Origin: Nocardioides sp.
Lineage (GTDB): Bacteria; Actinomycetota; Actinomycetes; Propionibacteriales; Nocardioidaceae
Length of the DNA stretch: 64,000 bases
Assembly (NCBI RefSeq): GCF_029937575.1
Contig: NZ_JAPYPS010000015.1
Location: forward strand, 1 to 64,000
Direction of reading: 5' to 3'
A program made the translations under genes and the position numbers. Below are positions 53,503 through 61,689 of this stretch, one piece after another. Position 1 is the first letter of the stretch. Each line of letters starts with the position of its first letter. The notes under the pieces are model-generated. The model ran no database searches. It worked only from the letters and a program-made list of their open reading frames with translations, and was not told the origin of the DNA.

Positions 53503-55146
53503 GTGTCACCCCGTCATCTCGCCCGCACCCCGGCGGTCGTGGTCGCCCTGCTCGGCGCCCTCGTGCTGCCGGTCGCGTGCACAGGAGACGTCGCCTCCGA
53601 CGGGGCCGGCACCGACACCTCGGCGAGCAGCCCGGAAGCGGCCGCAGCCGACGCGGCGACCTCCAGCACCTGGCTCGACGGGGGCGCCGACACCGACGCG
53701 CCCGTCACCTCGACGTCGCTCATCCGTGGACGCATCGACTTCGCCGAGCCTACCGACGAGCTACGCATCGGCCTCAGCCACGCCCGGATGGTCTCGATCC
53801 CGCGCCAGTGCGTGTCCAGCACCGTGACCCGCACGATGTCGTCCCTCGAGGACGCCGACCTGGTCTGCCTGCTCGAGCCCGGCACGGACCGGGTCGCCTT
53901 CACCGTGATCGCCCTGGGCTCCAGCGGTGACGCGATCCAGGCCGAGGTGCGCACCCGTCGCGGTGTCGACGTCGCCACCAGCAGCCTGCCGACACGCACG
54001 ATCTCGGGGGGCCAGCCCCGGCTGAGCCCCGACCTGCGGCTCGTCTCGAGCCCCGACTTCCTCAACGGCGACATCGGCGACCTGCGCGACGGACCGGGCT
54101 TCTGGAAGAAGATGCCGCGCGAGGAGCGCACGACCAACTCGATCAACCGCGACTACCGCGTCGCGCTCGATCGCATCCTCGACGACTGGGAGGCGCTGGA
54201 GCCCGCCGGGGTGCTGATCGCAGGTGACCTGGTCGATGGTCGCTGGGGGTACGACGAGCAGGACTCCGGCAACTTCGGCCCCGTCGACACCCGGGCCGAG
54301 CAGCGTCTGGCCCTGCGTCGGGCGGCCCGCACCTATTACCCGCAGTGGTCCGAGCGCTTCGCCGACCACGGTCTCGCGGTCTTCCCGGCCATGGGCGACC
54401 ACGAGTACGGCGACAACCCGTGGCCGCGGCGCAAGCGGGCGCTGGCCAAGGACTTCGACGCGGAGTGGGCGCGCGAGTTCACCACCGACTCCACGGGCGC
54501 GCCGCTCTTCGCCGACCGTCCCCAGGGACCCGCACGGCTGACGGCGTACGCCGGGCGTCCCAGCCGCGACGTGCAGGTCGTGACCCTCGACGTCTTCGAC
54601 ATCACCCGGGAGCGGGCCACGATCAAGGTCGACAAGCAACAGCTGTCGTGGTTGCGCGGCGTGCTCCGCAAGGCGCAGCGCGACGACGTGCAGTGGACGA
54701 TCGTGCAGGCCCACGTGCCGATCCTGGGCCCGGTCCGCACCCGCGCCTCGAGCGGGCTGAGCTATCCGCGGGGCACCTCGTCGCGACTGTGGAAGGTCTT
54801 CAAGCGCTTCGGCGTCGACCTCTACCTGACCGGAGAGGTCCACGACACCACGGCTCGCGAGGCCGACGGGATCGTGCAGATCTCGCACGGCGGGATCTTC
54901 CACGTCGGGCTGACGACGGCCCTGCTGCTCGACTTCTACGACGACCGCCTCTACGTGACCCTGCGCGACTACCACGTGGAGCGCTCGCTGTCCGAGGACG
55001 ACGAGCGGCTGTGGGAGACGCGCCGCGACGGCCTGCCCAGTCGGATCGAGGTGGTCGGCGAGCCCTCGACGATCGGCACGGCGACCATCGTCGACGGCGA
55101 GCTGAGCGGCGAGAGCGGCATCCTCGTGCCGCCGAGCGACGACTGA
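53503..55146 (+). CDS. Lipoprotein metallophosphoesterase
   Basis: 547 aa. Signal peptide with lipobox LPVAC, then a Ser/Ala/Asp linker and a beta-rich N-terminal domain. The calcineurin-like core has AGDLVDGRWG, MGDHEYGDN, VQAHVPILGP and LTGEVHDTT. The first metal-binding motif (DxH) is not evident, so the metal centre may be altered. Acts outside the membrane on a phosphoester. GTG 53503 with GAGGAAGGGA upstream. Confidence 0.83.
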   Translation: MSPRHLARTPAVVVALLGALVLPVACTGDVASDGAGTDTSASSPEAAAADAATSSTWLDGGADTDAPVTSTSLIRGRIDFAEPTDELRIGLSHARMVSIPRQCVSSTVTRTMSSLEDADLVCLLEPGTDRVAFTVIALGSSGDAIQAEVRTRRGVDVATSSLPTRTISGGQPRLSPDLRLVSSPDFLNGDIGDLRDGPGFWKKMPREERTTNSINRDYRVALDRILDDWEALEPAGVLIAGDLVDGRWGYDEQDSGNFGPVDTRAEQRLALRRAARTYYPQWSERFADHGLAVFPAMGDHEYGDNPWPRRKRALAKDFDAEWAREFTTDSTGAPLFADRPQGPARLTAYAGRPSRDVQVVTLDVFDITRERATIKVDKQQLSWLRGVLRKAQRDDVQWTIVQAHVPILGPVRTRASSGLSYPRGTSSRLWKVFKRFGVDLYLTGEVHDTTAREADGIVQISHGGIFHVGLTTALLLDFYDDRLYVTLRDYHVERSLSEDDERLWETRRDGLPSRIEVVGEPSTIGTATIVDGELSGESGILVPPSDD

Positions 55147-55213
55147 GCCTGGATCCGTAAGTTCTTGGGTGGCCCGGGAGGGTCGGACCGGCGACAGCGC
55201 GGACCTGACGGGC

Positions 55214-55219
55214 TACCGT
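55214..55219 (+). promoter_or_regulatory. -10 hexamer TACCGT, leaderless layout
   Basis: TACCGT ends 7 nt before ATG 55227. It also argues against the GTG at 55218, which it overlaps. Confidence 0.55.
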
Positions 55220-55226
55220 GGCGCGC

Positions 55227-56120
55227 ATGCACAAGAGCTACTGGCGAGAGGCCAACGATCGTCTCGACCCGGAGGCCGACTACGTCCAGATCTACCGCAC
55301 GATCGCGCTGCACGAGTTTCCCTGGGACTTCAACCAGTCGCTGAGCTTCGCACTCTTCCGCACCTATGCCGTGCCCAGCATCGGTCGCCTGCTCGACGAG
55401 ACCGGTCAGTTCACCGGCGAGTGCCAGAAGCGCTACGACGACACCGGGCTGCTGCTCGAGGCACCGCTCACGCACGGCTTCGACTCCGTCGAGGGCCGTG
55501 CCGCCACCCGCCGGATCAACCAGATGCACGCGATGTACGACATCAGCAACGACGACCTGCGCTACGTCCTCTCGACCTTCGTCGTCGTGCCGAAGCGCTG
55601 GATCGACGACTACGGCTGGCGCCCGCTCACCAGGGTCGAGGTGGACGCATCGGTGGCCTACTACCGCCAGCTCGGCATGCGGATGAACATCAAGGACATG
55701 CCGACGACGTACGCCGGCTTCGCCGACCTGATGGACGATTACGAGCGCGGACACTTCGCCTTCGACGCCGGTGCTCGTCGCGTGGCCGACTCCACCCTCG
55801 CGCTGCTGTGCTCGTTCTACCCGCGTCCGGCCAAGGGCGTCGTGGATCTCTTCAGCCGGGCCCTGATGGACGAGCCGCTCCTCGCCGCCTTCGCCTACGA
55901 CGTGCCCGCACCGTCGGTGCGGCGCGCCTCCGCGGCCGCCCTGCGTGCCCGCGCCCGGCTGCTGCGCAGGCTCCCCCCGCGGAAGAAACCGCGGATGGCG
56001 ATCGACACCCCGCGAATCCGCTCCTACTCGGTGCTGCCCGACCTCGCGTCGTTGGGGACCTTCCCCGCGTCCGCCGGGGCCGGCTGCCCGGTGCCGGACG
56101 CCAGCGTCGCCAGCCGCTGA
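55227..56120 (+). CDS. Oxygenase MpaB family (DUF2236) protein
   Basis: 297 aa, mostly helical. The conserved core TRRINQMHAMYDISNDDLRYVLSTFVVVP matches the MpaB/latex-clearing-protein family, some members of which are haem oxygenases that cleave polyisoprene. Activity here is unproven. The start is ATG 55227. The last 97 bp overlap the convergent acyltransferase gene and read as low-complexity Ala/Ser/Pro, so the tail may be an extension past an older stop. Confidence 0.78.
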   Translation: MHKSYWREANDRLDPEADYVQIYRTIALHEFPWDFNQSLSFALFRTYAVPSIGRLLDETGQFTGECQKRYDDTGLLLEAPLTHGFDSVEGRAATRRINQMHAMYDISNDDLRYVLSTFVVVPKRWIDDYGWRPLTRVEVDASVAYYRQLGMRMNIKDMPTTYAGFADLMDDYERGHFAFDAGARRVADSTLALLCSFYPRPAKGVVDLFSRALMDEPLLAAFAYDVPAPSVRRASAAALRARARLLRRLPPRKKPRMAIDTPRIRSYSVLPDLASLGTFPASAGAGCPVPDASVASR

Positions 56121-57166
56121 TCCAGGGGCGCGGGCAGCGCGAAGAGCCACCCGCACCGCAGCCGCACCAGGGCCTCGTGGAGCCCGAAGCAGGCCAGCAC
56201 GACCAGCCCGGTCATCAGCACCGGGTAGCCGAGGGCCGCGAGCAGTCCGAGAGCGCCGCCCTCGCCCAGCGCCAGAGGCAGCTGGACGACGGCGACCAGC
56301 ACGATCAGGTGCAGCACGTAGACGCGCAGCGTCCGCCGTCCCACCCAGGCGAGCCCGTCAGCGACCCGCGAGCCGCTGGCCCGGACCGCGAGGAGGATCC
56401 CGAGCGGGATGCCGATCAGAGACGCGGCGAAGGCCGTCGGGCTCCACGGCAGACCGCTGTAGAGCACCACGGCAGCAGCGCCTGCGTAGGCGAGGAAGAG
56501 CCCCAGCAGGGCGGCGCCCGACAGCCGGAGGGCCGCGATGCGCCTCAGCACGTGGGGGTAGTAGGCGCCGGCGAGGAAGTAGACCAGGTGCACCAGCACC
56601 GAGAACCGGTTGTTCTCCTCGATGCCCAGTGCCGAGACGGAGACGGACAGCGCGGCGGCAGCGCCCACCACCGCCGCCGGCGGGACGCGGCGCAGCAGCC
56701 TGGCGACGACGAAGTACACGGCCAGGGCGTAGAGGAACCACATGCTCGACGCCGCCCAGGCCAGCTCACCGAAGAGGTCGGCGACGCTGACCACGCGGTT
56801 GGCCGGGATGTCGCGCTCCAGGCTGTAGACGCCGACGTAGACGCCCAGCCACACGACGTACAGGTAGTAGCCGGAGGCGATCCGACGCCACGACGAGCGC
56901 CAGGGGCGGGCCACGGCGGAGGCCGCGAAGAAGCCGCTGACGGCGAAGAAGAGCGGCATCCGCACCGGCTTGAGCGCATAGGTCAGGTCGTGCCAGATGT
57001 CCTCGATGGGGTCGTAGGCAGCGCCGACGAGGAAGATGTAGTCCTTGAGGATCACGTGGTACAGCACCACGAGGAGGATGCAGGCACCCTTGGCCACGTC
57101 CGGCCACGAGAGTCGCTCGAGCCTCGGCGCGACAGGGGGCGCGGACGGCGCCTCGGACGGGGTCAT
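56024..57166 (-). CDS. Acyltransferase 3 family membrane protein
   Basis: 380 aa, about ten helices. Starts RLSWPDVAKGACILLVVLYHV (the catalytic His of the family is in LYHV), then MPLFFAVSGFFAA and WFLYALAVYFVVARLL. Family members O-acylate sugars or lipids of the envelope. ATG 57166 has TACGCT ending 10 nt upstream, so a very short leader. Its 3' end overlaps the MpaB-type gene. Confidence 0.87.
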   Translation of the reverse strand: MTPSEAPSAPPVAPRLERLSWPDVAKGACILLVVLYHVILKDYIFLVGAAYDPIEDIWHDLTYALKPVRMPLFFAVSGFFAASAVARPWRSSWRRIASGYYLYVVWLGVYVGVYSLERDIPANRVVSVADLFGELAWAASSMWFLYALAVYFVVARLLRRVPPAAVVGAAAALSVSVSALGIEENNRFSVLVHLVYFLAGAYYPHVLRRIAALRLSGAALLGLFLAYAGAAAVVLYSGLPWSPTAFAASLIGIPLGILLAVRASGSRVADGLAWVGRRTLRVYVLHLIVLVAVVQLPLALGEGGALGLLAALGYPVLMTGLVVLACFGLHEALVRLRCGWLFALPAPLDQRLATLASGTGQPAPADAGKVPNDARSGSTE

Positions 57167-57237
57167 GGCACCTTGCAGCGTAGGCGCGAGGAGCCCGGTG
57201 GTCGATTCGACGGCGGTGCCGCAGCGCCGGCGCGAGG

Positions 57238-59544
57238 TCAGAGCAGGCGCACGGCGAGCAACGTCGTGTCGTCGTCGGGGGTGTCCAGCTCGGCCAGCAC
57301 CAGGTCGGCCCAGGCGGAGACGTCGGCGCGCACCGCGGCCACCCCCGCGCCGGACGCGAGGTCCAGCAGCCGGTCCGTCTGCACCTCGGTGTCACTGCCG
57401 CGACGCTCGACCAGGCCGTCGGTGAAGAGCACGAGCAGCTCTCCGTGCGAGAGGTCGATGGTCGCGGACGGCGCTGTGCCAGTGCCGACACCCAGGAGCG
57501 GGCGGCGCTCGAGGGCCAGCTCCTCGGCGGCACCGTCGGCGCGCACGAGAAGGGGGTCCGGGTGGCCCGCGCTGGCGATCTCCACGAGCCCGGTGTCCCG
57601 GTCGAGCACCGCGACCAGGGCGGTGGCCACCCCGACGCCGAGGAGACCGTCCATCAGCCGGTCGAGCCGGTCCAGGCACCCCCCGGGCGGGTGGCCGTCG
57701 TACAGGTAGGCCCGCAACGCCGTGCGGACCTGGGTCATCGCCGACGCAGCTGCGACACCGTGGCCGGCGACGTCGCCCACGGCGAACGCGAGACGACGCT
57801 CGTCGAGCTCGAAGGCGTCCCACCAGTCGCCGCCGAGCTGGTAGGTCGAGGCCGGGCGGTAGCGAGCGGTGAGCTCGACGCCCGCGAACTCGGGGGCGCG
57901 GTCGAGCACCACGGAACGCTGCATGGACTCCGCCATCGCAATCTGCTCACGCGAACGCAGCAGGAGCAGCGAGTTGATCGTGCGTCCCAGCTCCTCGGCG
58001 GCCTCGAGGTGCCAGGGCTCCCACGGGACCCCATGACCGCTCATCACCTCGCGCCACTTCTCGAACGACTTGCGCGGACTCAGCCGCACGTCGGCGCCCT
58101 CCTCGGCGGCGAGCCGCTTGTTGGTCGGGTCTCCGCCCCAGTCGACGACCTGGCGTCGCTCCGGTCGGAACCACAGTCCCCACTGCTCCCCCACCGAGCC
58201 CACCCGCAGTGCGCCCGAGGCGATGTCCGCCACGGCGGCGAAGCGGGCGTCGAGCGCGGCCAGGTGGTCGGTCGAGCTGAGGTAGGAGCCGGGCTCGTTG
58301 AGCGCGTCCGCGATGGCGTGCAGCGTCGCGCGGTCGGGCACGACGCCGCGCGTGCGCAGGGTGCCCTGGAACATGTTGGCCGCGCCGGTGGCGTCGAAGA
58401 CGTCCAGCAGGGCAGGGTCCGCGAACAGCGCGTCGAGGACGTCGTCGTCGGATCCGGACAGTCTCGCCGCCAGGTGCGCCATCGCACCTCGCGTCAGGAC
58501 CGCGGCGTCGCGGGCGTCGGCGCGCTCGCGATGGGCGACCAGGTGGGAGGCGACCTGGGTGACGAACTCGGCGGCGGATCGCGCCTCCTGCCCGGGTCGG
58601 TGCGCCCCGGAGTAGTGGTGGCAGGCGATCAGGCCCCAGAGCTGGTCGTCGATCAGGATCGAGATGGACATCGACGCGGTCACGCCCATGTTGGCGAGGT
58701 ACTCGACGTGGATCGGCGAGACGCTGCGCAGGCCGGCGTGCGACAGGTCCAGCGGGTCGCGGGTGACCGGGTCGAGCAGCGGAGTCAGCGGCACCGGCAC
58801 GTAGCCGACGTCGGCGATCAGGCGGATCGGGTTGAGCTCGTAGAGGCGCCGCGCCTGGGCGGGGATGTCGCTGGCCGGGTAGTGCAGGCCGAGGAACGGG
58901 TTGAGGTCTTCACGCCGCGTCTCCGCGACCACCTCGCCGTTCCACTCGGCGTCGAAGCGGTAGACCATCACCCGGTCGAAACCGGTGAGCTCGCGGACCT
59001 CGCCCGCGAGCAGGTCGGTGAGCTCGGGCAGGGACGCCGCGGCGGCCAGGCGCGTCATCGCGGTGCGTGCCGAGCGATAGCCGACGGCCCCCAGCCCCCG
59101 GGTCGGGGAGCTCTCCAGCTCGACCACGACCCGGTCGCCCGACGCGTGGACGCGTACGTCGACCTGCTGGCCGCCGAGCTCGCCGGTGGCCGGCTTGCCG
59201 AGCACGACCACCATGGGGTCGCTCGGGTGACCCTCGTCGCGGCGGGCGGCCACGCGCGCCGCCAGGTCCGATCCGACCAGGGCGGCGAGAGGACGCCCGA
59301 GCGCTTCGTCGGTCGAGACGCCCAGCATCGTCTCGACGTTGACCGAGCACACGACGACGTGCTGCTCGTCGTCCAGGGCCAGCAGGACCCCGTGCGGCTG
59401 AATGGCGCCGGGGACGTGGATCGGCTCGGCGTCACAGGTGGTCAGCGTCGCGACGTCGTACGCCGGGGTGTGCTCGGCGTACGGCACCGGTACGCCGAGG
59501 ACTCCTGCGGCCCCAGAAGCCTGGGTGCCCCGTGTCGCGGACAC
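57238..59544 (-). CDS. Bacteriophytochrome with PP2C (SpoIIE) phosphatase output
   Basis: 768 aa. PAS: the biliverdin-attaching Cys is at about residue 37 in LTTCDAEPIHVPGAIQPHG. GAF: HYPASDIPAQARRLY and SHAGLRSVSPIHVEYLANMGV, standard phytochrome chromophore-pocket motifs. PHY: the tongue LSPRKSFEKWREVMSG and WFRPERRQVVDWGGDP. The C-terminus is not a histidine kinase but a PP2C/SpoIIE phosphatase (GGDWWDAFELDERRLAFAVGDVAGHGVAAA, FTDGLVERR, DDTTLLAVRL). A red/far-red switch acting on a Ser/Thr-phosphorylated partner such as an anti-sigma antagonist is the natural reading. No haem oxygenase (bphO) is in the window. GTG 59544 chosen; upstream frame is not conserved. Confidence 0.9.
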   Translation of the reverse strand: MSATRGTQASGAAGVLGVPVPYAEHTPAYDVATLTTCDAEPIHVPGAIQPHGVLLALDDEQHVVVCSVNVETMLGVSTDEALGRPLAALVGSDLAARVAARRDEGHPSDPMVVVLGKPATGELGGQQVDVRVHASGDRVVVELESSPTRGLGAVGYRSARTAMTRLAAAASLPELTDLLAGEVRELTGFDRVMVYRFDAEWNGEVVAETRREDLNPFLGLHYPASDIPAQARRLYELNPIRLIADVGYVPVPLTPLLDPVTRDPLDLSHAGLRSVSPIHVEYLANMGVTASMSISILIDDQLWGLIACHHYSGAHRPGQEARSAAEFVTQVASHLVAHRERADARDAAVLTRGAMAHLAARLSGSDDDVLDALFADPALLDVFDATGAANMFQGTLRTRGVVPDRATLHAIADALNEPGSYLSSTDHLAALDARFAAVADIASGALRVGSVGEQWGLWFRPERRQVVDWGGDPTNKRLAAEEGADVRLSPRKSFEKWREVMSGHGVPWEPWHLEAAEELGRTINSLLLLRSREQIAMAESMQRSVVLDRAPEFAGVELTARYRPASTYQLGGDWWDAFELDERRLAFAVGDVAGHGVAAASAMTQVRTALRAYLYDGHPPGGCLDRLDRLMDGLLGVGVATALVAVLDRDTGLVEIASAGHPDPLLVRADGAAEELALERRPLLGVGTGTAPSATIDLSHGELLVLFTDGLVERRGSDTEVQTDRLLDLASGAGVAAVRADVSAWADLVLAELDTPDDDTTLLAVRLL

Positions 59545-59638
59545 GCTGATCTCGCCTTCGTCGTTCGTCCCGAGAGGGATGCGGGTGGTGCCAGGGCACG
59601 GTATCCCGCCGCGTGTCGCTCGGCTGCCGAAGGCCCGG

Positions 59639-60103
59639 TCAGTCACCCGCCCGGGTGGCGTCGCGGCACAGGGCGGCGTCCCACGCGTCGTTGAAGTCAC
59701 GCAGGTCCTCGACGAGCCGCTGCGCCCGCTCGGCCCCGAGCTCACCGAGAGCGGCAGCGATGAGCTCCGCCCGGATGACTCCGTCGTGAGCGAAGGCGCG
59801 CGCACCCTCGGGCGTGGGCCGGACCGGCTTGGAGGCGCTGCCCACGACGGTGATGCGCTCGACGTACCCTCCGGCGAGCGCGGCGTTGAGCTGGCGGTTG
59901 ACCGTGGACTGGTCGAGGTCCAGCTCGTCGGCGAGCTGGCGCTGGGTGCGGGGCTGCCCGTCGTCGAGGACCCACAGGATCCGGAACGCCGAGTTGTCCA
60001 GCTCGGTGCCGGCGTAGCTCGAGGTCCGCCGGCGCTGCAGGCGCAGCAGCTGGTCGCCCAGCCCCTGGAGATCGGGCGCCTCAGGCGGCACGGGATCGGT
60101 CAT
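59639..60103 (-). CDS. MarR-family transcriptional regulator
   Basis: 154 aa winged-helix. LRILWVLDDGQPRTQRQLADELDLDQSTVNRQLNALA-like helix-turn-helix (here RQLNAALAGGYVERI), with flanking dimerisation helices. ATG 60103 with GGAGGG 4-5 nt upstream. Divergent from the MFS efflux gene, whose promoter holds a TGTAC-C-GTACA palindrome, so it probably represses that gene until a ligand binds. Confidence 0.88.
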   Translation of the reverse strand: MTDPVPPEAPDLQGLGDQLLRLQRRRTSSYAGTELDNSAFRILWVLDDGQPRTQRQLADELDLDQSTVNRQLNAALAGGYVERITVVGSASKPVRPTPEGARAFAHDGVIRAELIAAALGELGAERAQRLVEDLRDFNDAWDAALCRDATRAGD

Positions 60104-60204
60104 CGTCCCTCCGTTGCGTCCCCGTCGTGCGGTCGAGTCGGTCTGCGGCGCGCATGAGCCTGCGCACAGATCATGCCAGAAGCGGCGCACCGGCCGGATC
60201 GGTG

Positions 60205-60215
60205 TGTACCGTACA
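60205..60215. promoter_or_regulatory. Candidate MarR operator
   Basis: TGTAC-C-GTACA, a perfect 11-bp palindrome overlapping the -10 of the MFS gene at 60221. Confidence 0.5.
60207..60212 (+). promoter_or_regulatory. -10 hexamer TACCGT, near-leaderless
   Basis: TACCGT ends 8 nt before ATG 60221 and lies inside the palindrome. Confidence 0.45.
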
Positions 60216-60220
60216 TATCC

Positions 60221-61669
60221 ATGTCCACGACAACTATTTCGGCGCCGCCGGTGAGCCGTCCGCTGATGACCGTCATCGTGCTCTGCTTCGGCGGCATGAC
60301 GGTCTCGCTCACCCAGACGCTCGTCGTGCCGATCCAGGGCCAGCTCCCCACCCTGCTCGGCACCTCACCGTCCAACGCCGGCTGGGTCGTGACGATCACG
60401 CTGCTCGCCGGCGCGGTCTCGATGGTGATCAGCGGTCGGCTCGGCGACCTGCTGGGCAAGCAGCGCGTGCTCGTGGCCACCTCGTCCCTGCTGGTGCTGG
60501 GGTCGGTGATCTCGGCGATGTCCGACTCCCTGGCCCCGATGCTCGTCGGGCGCACGCTGCAGGGCTTCGCGCTCGGCTTCATCCCCGTCGGCATCGCCCT
60601 GGTGCGCGAGGTCACCCCGCCCGAGATGGCCAACACCGCCATCGCCGCAATGAGCGCCACCCTCGGCGTCGGCGGGGCGATCGGTCTGCCCCTGTCGGCG
60701 TTCGTCGCACAGACCTTCGACTGGCACGCCATCTTCTGGATGGGCGCCGTCCTTTCGCTCCTCATGGCCGCCGGCGTGGTCCTGCTCGTGCCCCACCTGA
60801 ACGACCACGCGGGCGGGTCGCTCGACCTGGTCGGGGTCCTCGGCCTGACCGTCGGCCTCGTCGCCACCCTCATCGGCGTGTCCAAGGCCAACGCCTGGGG
60901 GTGGACGAGCGGGCGCACGCTCGGCTCGTTCCTTGGCGGGATCGCCGTCCTCGTGGTGTGGGGCTACTACCAGCTGCGCCGCGACGAGCCCCTCGTCAAC
61001 CTCCGCGTCACCGCGAGTCGCCCGGTGCTGCTGACCAACATCGCCGCCATCGCCATCGGATTCGGGATGATGGCGCAGTCGATCGTCATCCCCCAGCTCC
61101 TGCAGCTGCCGACCGCCACCGGCTTCGGGCTCGGGCAGAGCCTCCTGGCCGCTGGACTCTGGATGGCCCCGGGCGGCCTGATGATGATGGCCTTCTCCCC
61201 GGTGTCCGGACGCTTGATGACCGTGATCGGTCCGAAGCAGACGCTGATGGTCGGGGCTGCCGTCCTGGGCTTCGGCTACCTCACGGCCTTCTTCTTGATG
61301 GACGCTCCCTGGCAGCTCCTCATCGCCTCCAGCATCGCCGCCGCCGGGGTCGGGATCGGGTACGGCGCCATGCCGGCGCTGATCATGGGCAACGTCGCGC
61401 CACGCGAGGCCGGCGCCGCCGTGGGCATCAACGCGCTGATGCGCTCCATCGGTACGACGAGCGCCGCCGCCATCATGGTGACCGTGCTGACGTCGTCGAC
61501 CACGGACTTCGGCGGAGCCTCGATCCCCAACGAGGGCGCCTACCAGCTGTGCTTCCTGATCGGCGCGATCGCAGCCTTCGTCGGCGTCGCCCTGACCGCG
61601 CTCGTGCCGCACGTGCACGCCCGGGCCGCCAAGGCGGAGGTCGTCGAGCTGGCGGAGGCGCCTGCCTGA
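60221..61669 (+). CDS. MFS drug efflux transporter, DHA2 type
   Basis: 482 aa, about 14 helices. Motif A SGRLGDLLGKQRVL; motif C region LGVGGAIGLPLSAFVAQTFDW. Typical of EmrB/QacA antiporters that export hydrophobic compounds with proton exchange. ATG 60221 chosen from the close -10-like hexamer; an upstream frame to 60173 lacks support. Divergent from its likely regulator. Confidence 0.9.
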   Translation: MSTTTISAPPVSRPLMTVIVLCFGGMTVSLTQTLVVPIQGQLPTLLGTSPSNAGWVVTITLLAGAVSMVISGRLGDLLGKQRVLVATSSLLVLGSVISAMSDSLAPMLVGRTLQGFALGFIPVGIALVREVTPPEMANTAIAAMSATLGVGGAIGLPLSAFVAQTFDWHAIFWMGAVLSLLMAAGVVLLVPHLNDHAGGSLDLVGVLGLTVGLVATLIGVSKANAWGWTSGRTLGSFLGGIAVLVVWGYYQLRRDEPLVNLRVTASRPVLLTNIAAIAIGFGMMAQSIVIPQLLQLPTATGFGLGQSLLAAGLWMAPGGLMMMAFSPVSGRLMTVIGPKQTLMVGAAVLGFGYLTAFFLMDAPWQLLIASSIAAAGVGIGYGAMPALIMGNVAPREAGAAVGINALMRSIGTTSAAAIMVTVLTSSTTDFGGASIPNEGAYQLCFLIGAIAAFVGVALTALVPHVHARAAKAEVVELAEAPA

Positions 61670-61689
61670 GCTCGGCAGGGTCGGCGGCT

